64,000 nt of DNA, from the NCBI GenBank assembly GCA_004561445.1, contig SFVX01000001.1, positions 248,001 to 312,000 on the forward strand, in the 5' to 3' direction. Source of the stretch: a bacterium (lineage in GTDB: Bacteria; Patescibacteriota; Saccharimonadia; Saccharimonadales; Saccharimonadaceae). The number at the start of each line of letters is the position of its first letter. Positions within the stretch are counted from its first letter, which is position 1. Below are positions 42,355 to 50,211 of the stretch, piece after piece. Position numbers and translations under genes: made by a program. The notes beneath the pieces were generated by a model. That model searched no databases. It saw only the letters and a list, made by a program, of their open reading frames with translations, and was not told where the DNA came from.

Positions 42355-43017
42355 TTAGCGCGAAATCTTAATACCGTAAGGCTCGAGACAGGCGCGAAGG
42401 TCGGCCAGTGACGCCTCGCCAAAGCGATAAATGAAGGCAAAATCCCGCTCGGTTTTGTCTGCCACATCGAAAATGTATTTCCAGCCATGACGGCGCAGAC
42501 AGTCAAGCGTGTGACTCTTGAGGCCGATGTCGGCGAGCGCAATGTTGTAGGGCGCACCGGCTTTTTGCATTTCTTCGTCGTGCTTAATTTTGGCATTGAG
42601 CTGCTTCTCGCGAGCGAGCTCTTTTTTAAGATCGTCAATCTTTAAATTGGCGCGACGCAGTTGCAACTTAGCCTCATAAGCAGCATTGAGCAGCTCCTGA
42701 CGCGACATCATAAAAAGTTCGACATCAAAGTTGCGCTCATAGATGAGCCTCTCGATAAAATGCTTGCGGGCGCGGACGAGAATTTCTTCGGCGTTAGGCT
42801 TTTTAGTGCCCAAGACGCCAGCAACCAGCAAAGAACTAAGTGGCTTCTCGCCGGTCAGCCCATAGTGAAGCTTCATTGCATTTCGCTCATCCTCGCTCAT
42901 ATCTGACAAAACATCATTTATCTCGGTAATAATCGGAAGCGACAAACAGACCCCCACTGCTTTTCCATCCCAGAATATATCGTTAATCATAGCCTCGTAA
43001 GCCTGTTCGATATCCAT
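42355..43017 (-). CDS. Putative regulator with sigma-region-4-like and alpha-CTD-like parts (copy 2)
   Basis: 220 residues, paralogous to the neighbour at 41519. It has MSEDERNAMKLHYGL near the N-terminus, a long charged coiled-coil-like helix (about 110-160, LRRANLKIDDLKKELAREKQ) and the alpha-CTD-like end: LADIGLKSHTLDCLRRHGWK, then FIYRFGEASLADLRACLEPY. AAAGGAG nine bases before ATG 43017 settles the start against upstream TTG and GTG codons. The long coil could mediate dimerisation. The function is inferred from shape only. Confidence 0.6.
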   Translation of the reverse strand: MDIEQAYEAMINDIFWDGKAVGVCLSLPIITEINDVLSDMSEDERNAMKLHYGLTGEKPLSSLLVAGVLGTKKPNAEEILVRARKHFIERLIYERNFDVELFMMSRQELLNAAYEAKLQLRRANLKIDDLKKELAREKQLNAKIKHDEEMQKAGAPYNIALADIGLKSHTLDCLRRHGWKYIFDVADKTERDFAFIYRFGEASLADLRACLEPYGIKISR

Positions 43018-43063
43018 TTTCACCAACTCCTTTCAAGGTGCGATTTTAGCGGATTTTTGGCAC

Positions 43064-43113
43064 AAAAAACCACCAGATAATTCTATTTTATCATAATCTG
43101 GTGGACTTGTCAA
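43064..43113 (-). promoter_or_regulatory. dnaJ terminator hairpin with the next gene's promoter inside it
   Basis: On the minus strand, a perfect 9-bp inverted repeat CCACCAGAT/ATCTGGTGG (43096-43104 and 43070-43078) followed by TTTTTT makes a terminator just after dnaJ. The same stretch holds a promoter for the next gene: TTGACA (43108-43113), 17 bases, TAAAAT (43085-43090). The -10 box is in the hairpin loop and the predicted transcript start is at the second arm. Confidence 0.75.
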
Positions 43114-43122
43114 TATGTAGGG

Positions 43123-44034
43123 CTAGCGGAAGATGCCGTGTTTTTTGGCTTTGTCGAATTCTTGGAGGAGTTCCTTCTGCTTCTTACTGAGATTGCGCGG
43201 GATCTCGACATTGACCGTGACGATGTGCGGGCCACGCTCATCCGAGCCGAGACGTGGGGCGCCATGGCCGGAAAGTTTGAAGTTGGTGCCCGGTTGAGTG
43301 CCAGCCGGAACCTTCATCGTGACTTTGCCGTCGACAGTTTCGACATCAACCTCGGTACCAAGTGCGGCGTCAACCATAGAAATTGTAACCTCGGAAAGAA
43401 TAAGATCATCCTCACGAGTGAGAGTTTTATGGGCGCGGACGCGGACCTCGACATAGAGATCGCCTCGCTCGCCACCCTTCTCTGGCGCTTCACCGCCCTT
43501 GCCGCTAAGGCGAATGGACTGACCGTCGTAAATACCGGCCGGGATTTTGAGCTTAAGCGGTTTGCCGTCGATCGTAACTTCCTTAGTGACGCCAAATATA
43601 GCATCTTCGAAGTTGATCGTAATACTAGTGCGTAAATCGCGACCACGACGAGCACCACGGAAGCCACCAAAGCCACCGCCAAACATGGCGCCTAGAATGT
43701 CGTCGAGACCGCCGCCACCGAAGTCGAAGTTGAACGATTGGCCGCTATAGCTGTAACTACCGCCGCCAAATGGGTTACCTCCGCCAAAAGGATTGCCGCC
43801 ACCGGCGCCACCAACACCGGCATGACCAAACTGGTCATAGCGTTGACGCTTGGTTTTGTCGCTAAGAACACTGTAAGCTTCGTTGATTTCTTTGAACTTT
43901 TCTTCGGCTGCTTTGTCGCCCGGATTTTTGTCTGGATGATATTTGACAGCAAGCTTACGAAAAGCTTTTTTGATTTCATCATCAGATGCACCCTTTTGAA
44001 TGCCGAGAACTTCATAATAGTCTCTTTTACTCAT
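43123..44034 (-). CDS. dnaJ: DnaJ-family chaperone without zinc fingers (CbpA-like)
   Basis: 303 residues. The J domain (residues 4-68) has the essential HPD in KYHPDKNPGD. A Gly/Phe-rich linker follows (GGGNPFGGGNPFGGG), then the two C-terminal beta domains (FEDAIFGVTKEVTIDGKPLK). The cysteine-rich zinc domain of classical DnaJ is missing, so it is closer to CbpA/DnaJ type II. It stimulates DnaK. TATACT ends six bases before the ATG (leaderless). Confidence 0.92.
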   Translation of the reverse strand: MSKRDYYEVLGIQKGASDDEIKKAFRKLAVKYHPDKNPGDKAAEEKFKEINEAYSVLSDKTKRQRYDQFGHAGVGGAGGGNPFGGGNPFGGGSYSYSGQSFNFDFGGGGLDDILGAMFGGGFGGFRGARRGRDLRTSITINFEDAIFGVTKEVTIDGKPLKLKIPAGIYDGQSIRLSGKGGEAPEKGGERGDLYVEVRVRAHKTLTREDDLILSEVTISMVDAALGTEVDVETVDGKVTMKVPAGTQPGTNFKLSGHGAPRLGSDERGPHIVTVNVEIPRNLSKKQKELLQEFDKAKKHGIFR

Positions 44035-44074
44035 GTGTCTAGTATAGCATTTAGCAGTCTAGGGGGCAAGAGTG

Positions 44075-45031
44075 CTAGCTATTTATCATGAGAATGCCGA
44101 CGAAAATCAGAAAGCCGGCTACCATGTAGCTATAGATAACTTTTTTGGTCATTTTCTTGGCGTGAATAAACTTCGGAAAGGCGCGACCGAGCAGAATCGC
44201 CAGCACAAAACCCGCCACAAGACTTGCGACACGGCTAACAACCGTAAAGAGCGCGACCACTGGCGCCATGATAAGGCCAAGTTTTTGAAGAATCTCGGCA
44301 AAGGTGGTAACGATATTGTCTGCCCACATAGCAAGATTGTTGGCGTGGCGTTTTTTATGTGTCTTAAAAGTGCGTTTTAGGGCTGTGCGCCAATTTTCGA
44401 ACAGAATTAGCGCAATAATCGTGGCGACACAAGAGCCGAGCTCAAAATAGAAGAAGGACTGCGAGAAGAGCGTAAAATCTTTGACGCCATCAAGAAAATA
44501 GACAAAAACAATGTCGGAGGTAATTGAAAAAGTAACTGAAACGAGCGTAAGGCCAGCCGTGACAAGATCAGGTGCTTTGCCCTTTTTGCCGTCATTGCCA
44601 CTAAAAACAATAATGACCGCCGCGACCATAATAAAGATAAAAGCGAGAGCTTGGCTGGTGGTGATTTCTTGACCCAAAATAGTAACGCCAAGCGCAAGAC
44701 TGAGCAGTGGGCCTACCTGGCTATAGATAGAAACGTCGATAGTATCGCCAGATTGGAGCGACTTATAGTAAAAGGCCGAGCCGATAGTATTGATAACGCC
44801 AGCGAACATTAGACCGACAGCATTATCTAACGGTATCATAAAGACAGAGCGACCAAAAATTGCTAAGACCAGCAACATGCCAAGGCTAAAGGTAATGATA
44901 TGTGTCGCCAAAAATGAACCGGCACGCTTCTTCGGCATGGCGGTATCAATTACAAAGTTCTGCAAGACGGAACTTAGGCTATAGAAAATCGATGAAAAAA
45001 TAGGCAAAAGTAGCCACAAATACCCACTCAT
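44075..45031 (-). CDS. EamA/DMT-family transporter
   Basis: 318 residues with ten hydrophobic segments in two EamA repeats; the second half carries SQVGPLLSLALGVTILGQEI, a typical EamA helix pair. It probably exports a small metabolite; the substrate is unknown. TAAAAT ends six bases before the ATG, with no ribosome-binding site. Confidence 0.82.
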   Translation of the reverse strand: MSGYLWLLLPIFSSIFYSLSSVLQNFVIDTAMPKKRAGSFLATHIITFSLGMLLVLAIFGRSVFMIPLDNAVGLMFAGVINTIGSAFYYKSLQSGDTIDVSIYSQVGPLLSLALGVTILGQEITTSQALAFIFIMVAAVIIVFSGNDGKKGKAPDLVTAGLTLVSVTFSITSDIVFVYFLDGVKDFTLFSQSFFYFELGSCVATIIALILFENWRTALKRTFKTHKKRHANNLAMWADNIVTTFAEILQKLGLIMAPVVALFTVVSRVASLVAGFVLAILLGRAFPKFIHAKKMTKKVIYSYMVAGFLIFVGILMINS

Positions 45032-45068
45032 GCCTTTATTTTAACATAAGCTTTTGTGGGATTTTAAG

Positions 45069-45704
45069 TTATTTGCGCGTGCGCCCCGCGACGGCTTCAA
45101 GATTGGTATCGTCAGCAAAAGTCTCGTTATCGGCGCCAAAAAGCTGCTCCATAAGATTGGCGAGCGTAACATAGCCGACGATTTTGCCCTTGCGATTTAT
45201 AACGAAGGCAAAATTATTATTGGCGCGAATAAAGGTCGCAAGCAGCATCTCGAGCGAATAATCTTGGCGAGCGTAGCAGAAGTCATGACTGATATGGTCA
45301 GAAACAAAATCTTCGGTAGCTTTGAGGGTGTCTAGGCCGTCAAGTCTCAAAAGTCCCGAAATCTGGTCGCCAGAGTCTTTAACTGGAAAACAATTTTGAC
45401 CGGTTTTATAGAGACGATCGAGAGTTAGCGGATCGAGTGGATCGATTTCGCGCAGATAAGTAATGTCTTTTTCGGAGTGCATAATAGAACTAACTGGCAT
45501 GACAGGAAAAGACATGGCACCGGCAATAATGTCGCGCTCGGCATCGCTAAGGACGCTTTTGTTACAGCGTTTTAGAAGTTTGATTAATTCTTCCTTGGTG
45601 GCAGGCTTATAAGGGGCATGTTTTTTGGGTGGACGATATTTTTCGAGTCTGGGATCAAGAAAATTAGTCAAGCGGGTCATCAGTGTAGAAAATAGCTTGC
45701 TCAT
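45069..45704 (-). CDS. CBS-pair protein related to CorC/CNNM but without a membrane domain
   Basis: 211 residues. LSDAERDIIAGAMSFPVMPV followed by SSIM matches the segment that links DUF21 to the CBS pair in CorC/hemolysin-C proteins, and two CBS motifs follow (CFPVKDSGDQISGLLRLDGL and FAFVINRKGKIVGYVTLANL). The membrane DUF21 domain is absent. CBS pairs bind adenine nucleotides, so it may be a soluble energy sensor. Its ATG is 14 bp from the divergent DsbA-like gene. Confidence 0.75.
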   Translation of the reverse strand: MSKLFSTLMTRLTNFLDPRLEKYRPPKKHAPYKPATKEELIKLLKRCNKSVLSDAERDIIAGAMSFPVMPVSSIMHSEKDITYLREIDPLDPLTLDRLYKTGQNCFPVKDSGDQISGLLRLDGLDTLKATEDFVSDHISHDFCYARQDYSLEMLLATFIRANNNFAFVINRKGKIVGYVTLANLMEQLFGADNETFADDTNLEAVAGRTRK

Positions 45705-45718
45705 GGTATAATTTTAGC
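45705..45718. promoter_or_regulatory. 14-bp divergent leaderless promoter between the CBS and DsbA-like genes
   Basis: The entire intergenic sequence is GGTATAATTTTAGC. On the + strand TATAAT (45707-45712) ends six bases before ATG 45719. On the minus strand TAAAAT (45711-45716) ends six bases before ATG 45704. The -10 boxes overlap by two bases, so the two promoters cannot be occupied at once. Confidence 0.7.
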
Positions 45719-46426
45719 ATGAATAAGGTTACTATTGGGATCGTGATTGCAATCTTGGCCGGTTTTGGCGGACTCGTAATCGTAATGTCGATGCAAAATG
45801 AAAAAGCTACAGTAAATACCGATGGAACGACGACCAGCGTCTTGCAAGAAGCTACTGACGCAAATGGAAATATTGCCGACCACGTACGCGGCAAGACTGA
45901 TTCGAAGGTACTTTTAGTGGAGTATGCGGATTTGCAATGCCCTGGTTGTGCAGCCGCAATGAAAACCGTAAATGAGATTTATGAGGAATACAAAGACCGC
46001 GTAGCCTTTACTTTCCGCAGTTTTCCGTTGCAATATCACCAAAATGCGCGCGCCGCATCGGCGGCTTGTGAAAGTGCTGGCATGCAAGGTTACTTCTGGG
46101 AAATGTTGAGTGCTATGTATACCGCACGTGCAACTTGGATAGACGCAAGTGGTAGCAAACGCACTGAGGAATTCGTGAACATTTTCAAGCAAGTCGCGCC
46201 AGATGGTGACGTGACAGCGTTTAAGAATGCGCTCAGCGATAAGAATATCGAGAAAAAGATTGACTACGATCATTCGCTCGGTAAAGATCAGGATAAAATC
46301 AGCGCAACGCCAGCGTTTGTAATTAACGGCAAAGCAATTGACGTCTCGAGCGCCAACACACAAGATGATTTGAAGGCGATGATCACAAAGAAGCTAGACG
46401 AAGAACTAAAGAAAGTCGGCGAATAA
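45719..46426 (+). CDS. Exported DsbA/thioredoxin-like oxidoreductase
   Basis: 235 residues. A signal anchor (about 4-25, TIGIVIAILAGFGGLVIVMS) is followed by a DsbA-type thioredoxin fold with the active site CPGC in VEYADLQCPGCAAAMK, an alpha-helical insert, and the cis-Pro region SATPAFVINGKAI. It should form or shuffle disulfides in surface proteins such as the cysteine-containing pilins. Leaderless promoter as above; terminator after the stop. Confidence 0.9.
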   Translation: MNKVTIGIVIAILAGFGGLVIVMSMQNEKATVNTDGTTTSVLQEATDANGNIADHVRGKTDSKVLLVEYADLQCPGCAAAMKTVNEIYEEYKDRVAFTFRSFPLQYHQNARAASAACESAGMQGYFWEMLSAMYTARATWIDASGSKRTEEFVNIFKQVAPDGDVTAFKNALSDKNIEKKIDYDHSLGKDQDKISATPAFVINGKAIDVSSANTQDDLKAMITKKLDEELKKVGE

Positions 46427-46448
46427 TTTTAGGCAGAGTTTTGAGCTA

Positions 46449-46481
46449 AAAAATATCCCCCAAAAGTGGGGGATTATTTTT
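46449..46481. terminator. Shared terminator of the DsbA-like gene and the micro-ORF
   Basis: ATCCCCC and GGGGGAT form a stem around AAAAGT with A- and T-rich flanks on both strands. Confidence 0.88.
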
Positions 46482-46553
46482 CTACATTTCGATGAATTCG
46501 TTCCAACGAAGTGTATCCACGCGCAGCGTATCCTTGCGGTTACGCTTTTTCAT
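46482..46553 (-). CDS. 23-residue basic micro-ORF with its own promoter, leader and terminator
   Basis: ATG 46551-46553 to TAG 46482-46484 encodes a 23-residue peptide. It starts MKKRNRK, has two near-repeats (DTLRVDTLRW) and ends with EFIEM. GGAGA lies six bases before the ATG. It is bounded by a perfect-spacing promoter upstream and a terminator downstream, which argues for a real transcript of about 170 bases. No known family is recognised. It may be a functional peptide, a leader peptide without a downstream gene, or part of a small regulatory RNA. Confidence 0.5.
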   Translation of the reverse strand: MKKRNRKDTLRVDTLRWNEFIEM

Positions 46554-46577
46554 GGGTTTCTCCTGCTTATTAATATG

Positions 46578-46665
46578 CTGTCTCGAAAAACGACCTTTTC
46601 CCCAAAAACCGATATACGGCTGAGACAGTGATAATTATTTTAGCAAACTTTTTTATATTTTGCAA
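46578..46665 (-). promoter_or_regulatory. Promoter and hairpin leader of the micro-ORF
   Basis: On the minus strand TTGCAA (46660-46665), 17 bases, TAAAAT (46637-46642). The predicted 5' end is near 46630, where CTGTCTC (46622-46628) can pair with GAGACAG (46578-46584), enclosing about 37 bases. The ribosome-binding site follows this hairpin. Confidence 0.6.
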
Positions 46666-46707
46666 GTATTTTCTTGCTTACGCTTTAGTTAACAGGGGCG
46701 GAGTTTT

Positions 46708-47289
46708 TTACTGGCGGCTTTTTAGAGCAAGACGAATACGCTCTTCGACTGGAAGATTTGGATCGACACCATCAAGCGCGCGCGTAGCGTCGGCGAGCTG
46801 AAAGCCAAGCGCCATAAGAGCTTCGAGCGCCTCGTCGTTTGGTAAAGTGACCTGAGTTTGTGGCTCAACGGTACGACCGTAGTGGGTTGGGAGACCGACT
46901 TTTTCTTTGAGGTCGACAATGACACGTTCAGACGAGCGCTTACCGATACCAGAGGCTTTAGCAATGAAGGCAGCATCAGCATTCGCAATGGCGTTACGAA
47001 CCTCTTCGGCTGGAGCTAAAGAGAGGATAGCCATGGCGTTTTTGGGGCCAACACCTTGGACGGAGATAAGAAGTTCAAAAAGTTTCTTCTCGGCTAGCGA
47101 GGTGAAGCCAAAGAGATCCTCGGATTGCTCACGTACGAGATGATAAGTGTAGACTTTAACTTCGTCGTTTAGGAGAAGATTATCGTAGTTGATAGAGCTA
47201 AGCGCGACTTCGTAACCGACTCCGTGTACGTCGATAATGACAGAATTTGCGAATTTTTCGACAATTTTTCCTTGAATATGGGCAATCAT
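46708..47289 (-). CDS. ruvA: Holliday junction protein RuvA
   Basis: 193 residues. The OB domain starts MIAHIQGKIVEKFANSVIID, helix-hairpin-helix motifs follow (SVQGVGPKNAMAILS and KASGIGKRSSERVIVDLKEK), and a C-terminal domain III ends with LPVEERIRLALKSRQ. It binds four-way junctions and loads RuvB. TATAAT ends six bases before the ATG, so it is probably transcribed on its own as well as from ruvC, 14 bases upstream. Confidence 0.96.
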   Translation of the reverse strand: MIAHIQGKIVEKFANSVIIDVHGVGYEVALSSINYDNLLLNDEVKVYTYHLVREQSEDLFGFTSLAEKKLFELLISVQGVGPKNAMAILSLAPAEEVRNAIANADAAFIAKASGIGKRSSERVIVDLKEKVGLPTHYGRTVEPQTQVTLPNDEALEALMALGFQLADATRALDGVDPNLPVEERIRLALKSRQ

Positions 47290-47303
47290 AAGATAATTAT
47301 AGC

Positions 47304-47804
47304 TTATTTTAGATCATACTGAGCGCGGGTCATAAGTGCGTGCGTGATGGCAGCGGCAAGAGCATCAGCAGCATCATCTGGCTTTACGATGTCGCGCATA
47401 TTAAGATATTGACGGACGGATTCTTGCATTTGCTTTTTATCGGCTTTGCCATAGCCAGTAAGAGTCTGCTTTATCTGGAGTGGCGTGTACTCGTAGATGG
47501 GGAGATTGTGCTGGCGAGCAACAAGAATAACAACGCCGCGCGCCTCGGCTACAGAGATGCCGGTAGTAATGTTTTGGTTGAAGAAAAGTTTTTCGATTGA
47601 AACCTCATCTGGGTGAGTCTCGTCAATGATTTGATTGAGCGAATCGAAAATATCGAGCAAACGATCGGCAAGCGGTGTGTGGGCCGGTGTCGCAATAACG
47701 CCAGCAGTAATCATGCGCGGCTGTTTATGTGTTGTGAAATTTACAACACCAAAGCCACAGATGCCAGTGCCAGGGTCGATGCCTAAGATTTTCTTCGATG
47801 ACAT
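47304..47804 (-). CDS. ruvC: Crossover junction endonuclease RuvC
   Basis: 166 residues. The RNase H-fold acidic residues are seen in GIDPGTGICGFGV, VSIEKLFFNQN and the C-terminal KPDDAADALAAAITH. It cuts Holliday junctions. Its ATG lies inside the end of the upstream lamin-tail gene (22-base overlap), and TATAAT (47811-47816) ends six bases before it, so it has its own leaderless promoter within that gene. Confidence 0.95.
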   Translation of the reverse strand: MSSKKILGIDPGTGICGFGVVNFTTHKQPRMITAGVIATPAHTPLADRLLDIFDSLNQIIDETHPDEVSIEKLFFNQNITTGISVAEARGVVILVARQHNLPIYEYTPLQIKQTLTGYGKADKKQMQESVRQYLNMRDIVKPDDAADALAAAITHALMTRAQYDLK

Positions 47805-49192
47805 AACCTCATTATACGTTTTTTAATCTCTTTACGAAACTGAAAACAAACACAGACAACGGCGAGGATCACAAGTCCAATAATTGCGCCAGTGGCAACA
47901 AAAATCTGCGGATTATCATATTTGGTTTCTTTGATAGGCTTGATTTTATACTCGTCGCCGGAATTCTTGGCGATTTTGCGACAGCGATTGGTCTCGGGAT
48001 TGCGCTCGTAACCTTCTTTGCACTCGGTTAACGTTTTGGCGCTGGTCTTCTTTTTGCAACGACCAGTGAGCGGGTTTAAGTAATAGCCATCCTTGCAGGT
48101 GGTGGTTTTTTTAGTTTCAATAGTTTTGCAGCGACCGGTTAGAATGTTTAGATATTTTCCTTCTGGACAAATGAGGTTTGTCGTAGCGGTTTCTTTAATG
48201 CAGTTGCCAGTGAGTGGGTTTATAACTTTGCCCTCGGGGCAAGTTTGGAACTCTTGAAAGATATTCTCGGCAGACGGCGTAGGTACGTAGCTGCGTTTCC
48301 AAACCATCTTACCGCCATCGGCAACTAGGATCATACTAGTATCTTTACGCTGTTTGTCAGCTTGGGTGACCTCATCAATAACATTACCTTGCTCGTCGAT
48401 AATCTGAATAGCTGGCATAGTACTAGGATTCTTACTAAGTTTTATATCATAGGACGCATAATATGCACCTGGTGATATAAGGCCAGAGAGGCGCCAAACG
48501 GTATTCTTATAACGAATTTGGCAGCCAGAAATATCGCGAGTAATTGCGGAGTTATTGTAAATTTCAACAAAAGGCAAATCGGTATAAGATTGATACTCAG
48601 TAATGATAATATTCTCGCAAGGCGGATAGATAGGGTCCGGAATAGCTTTTTGAAGAGCCGACGGCGTGGATACGGGATAGTATTTTTCTTGACTATATAT
48701 ACCATCAACGAGATGCACAGAAGTATTATCGGCATTGGTTTTAAACTTGGAATGAAAGTTCTCGCAAGTATTTTTGCCCCAACAAATTTCGCTAATAATA
48801 TCCTCATCTTTTGCGAGCTGAATCCTGCCAGCAGTTGAAGCAAGACCAGAACTGCTAAAACCATAGAGATATTCATCGGCAAGATCGGCGGCTTCGGGAC
48901 TGCTCGAAAAATAGAGGACAAGTCGAGGCTCGACCAAAATATAGTCGCTAAAATCTAGTTCGCCGGCGAGATTTCCAGTGGAGTTGTAATAGAAAAGTTT
49001 ATAGCCCGCGAGCGGAAGATTGTCCGTCGTGTTCTTGGAAAGCTCGATAAAATCATAATTTTGCGACGAAGAATCGTTTTTGAAGCCGGCATTGATGGCG
49101 GAAATTTGCAGCGCAGGAGAATCCGCAAAGGTTCAATTTACAGAGAGAAATAATGCGGAAATGAGTGAAAACTTGAAAATTTTAGCTATCAT
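47783..49192 (-). CDS. Lamin-tail-domain surface protein with UGA inside the signal peptide
   Basis: 470 codons from ATG 49190-49192. A signal peptide (MIAKIFKFSLISALFLSVN) is followed by UGA at codon 20 (49133-49135) and then TFADSPALQIS. The frame continues as two lamin-tail-type beta domains (about 28-130 and 185-265), four Cys-rich repeats of the form CPEGKxxNPLTGxC (about 300-400), a membrane helix (IFVATGAIIGLVILAVVCVC) and a basic cytosolic end. TAAAAT (49199-49204) ends six bases before the ATG, which supports this start and therefore a translated UGA. Without read-through no export signal remains. It is probably a cell-surface adhesin or anchor. Confidence 0.65.
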
Positions 49193-49268
49193 GCCGGGAT
49201 TTTAGCAAGGCAAATTTTTTAAGACAAGCGTAAGTGTAATAAAAACGCAAATATGATAAAATTTAGTC

Positions 49269-49958
49269 ATGAGCGATTTGCTATGTTTGGCCACAATCGC
49301 CTTGGCGGGGTTAACGCAGGCTTCACTCCAGCTTAGTTTTGGAGCTTTAATTTTGTTGTACCACGCTAGTATGGGTCGACATAGACGAAAACGCACACGC
49401 TTTTTGGCGAAAAGTTATATCTGGGGCGTAGGAACAGTGAGCTTCTTGATGATCTGTTGTCTTGCGTTCTTAATAGATACAATTATGGGTGGCGCGCTGT
49501 CAATTCTTGGGCTTTTGATTTTGGTAGGAACACTATGCGCTATCGCTTTTGTGATGTGGGGACTATATTTTCGCGGCACGGGGACGGAACTTTGGATTCC
49601 GCGTAATTTATCACGTTATGTGAGTCGTCGCGCAAGAAATACTAACGACAATCTTGAGGCATTTTCACTTGGAATGTTGAGTAATTTTCTCGAGATGCCG
49701 CTGAGCATCGTGCTGAGTCTCGTGGCAGCAAATGCGATGATTACGATGAGTAGCCAGTGGCAGGTGCTAGCAGCTTTGCTATTTGCGGCGCTTAGCATAG
49801 CGCCACTAATTTATTTAAAAATAACAATCAAGACTGGTCACAATGCGCTAGAAATTCAAAAATGGCGCCAGAAAAACAAGAAATTCTTGAAGAATATTGC
49901 AAGCAGTAGCTTTTTGACTTTGGCGTTATTTATAATTGCGTTTTGGGTAGTAAAGTAA
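49269..49958 (+). CDS. Multi-pass membrane protein of unknown function
   Basis: 229 residues with six hydrophobic helices and a basic loop between the first pairs (GRHRRKRTRFLAKSY). I do not recognise the family; the layout resembles small LysE-like or CcdA-like carriers. TAAAAT (49257-49262) ends six bases before the ATG. The stop overlaps the next ATG by one base (TAATG). Confidence 0.65.
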   Translation: MSDLLCLATIALAGLTQASLQLSFGALILLYHASMGRHRRKRTRFLAKSYIWGVGTVSFLMICCLAFLIDTIMGGALSILGLLILVGTLCAIAFVMWGLYFRGTGTELWIPRNLSRYVSRRARNTNDNLEAFSLGMLSNFLEMPLSIVLSLVAANAMITMSSQWQVLAALLFAALSIAPLIYLKITIKTGHNALEIQKWRQKNKKFLKNIASSSFLTLALFIIAFWVVK

Positions 49959-50209
49959 TGAAACACAAGAGCTACGAGTATAGTCACGAGGGAGTTTATC
50001 AGAGTGTACTAACGCAAGCGCTGGGGCTAAAAGTACCTGAAGGTTGGGCGAAGCAGATTGCCGAGCAAGTTGCGCGTGCGACTGATGCCTGGATATGTGA
50101 TAAAGAGATGGTGACAGAGGCGGATTTACAACGCATCGTTTGCAAACAACTTGACAAACTAAGCCCAGATATTGCTTATGCTTATCGAAATAATGATAAA
50201 ATTATATAA
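49958..50209 (+). CDS. Small protein resembling part of an ATP-cone domain
   Basis: 83 residues. The middle and end (WAKQIAEQVARATDAWICDK, then DLQRIVCKQLDKLSPDIAYA followed by YRNND) look like the helical half of an ATP-cone, the nucleotide-sensing domain of ribonucleotide reductase and NrdR. The start ATG overlaps the upstream stop (TAATG); the next gene follows after two bases. It may regulate or partner the flavoprotein downstream. The assignment is tentative. Confidence 0.45.
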   Translation: MKHKSYEYSHEGVYQSVLTQALGLKVPEGWAKQIAEQVARATDAWICDKEMVTEADLQRIVCKQLDKLSPDIAYAYRNNDKII

Positions 50210-50211
50210 AG

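Noticed and set aside
19672..49192. Full reassignment of UGA to Trp or Gly
   Set aside because: Many genes end in UGA, several with ATGA overlaps that fix the stop, and all intact genes use UGG for Trp.
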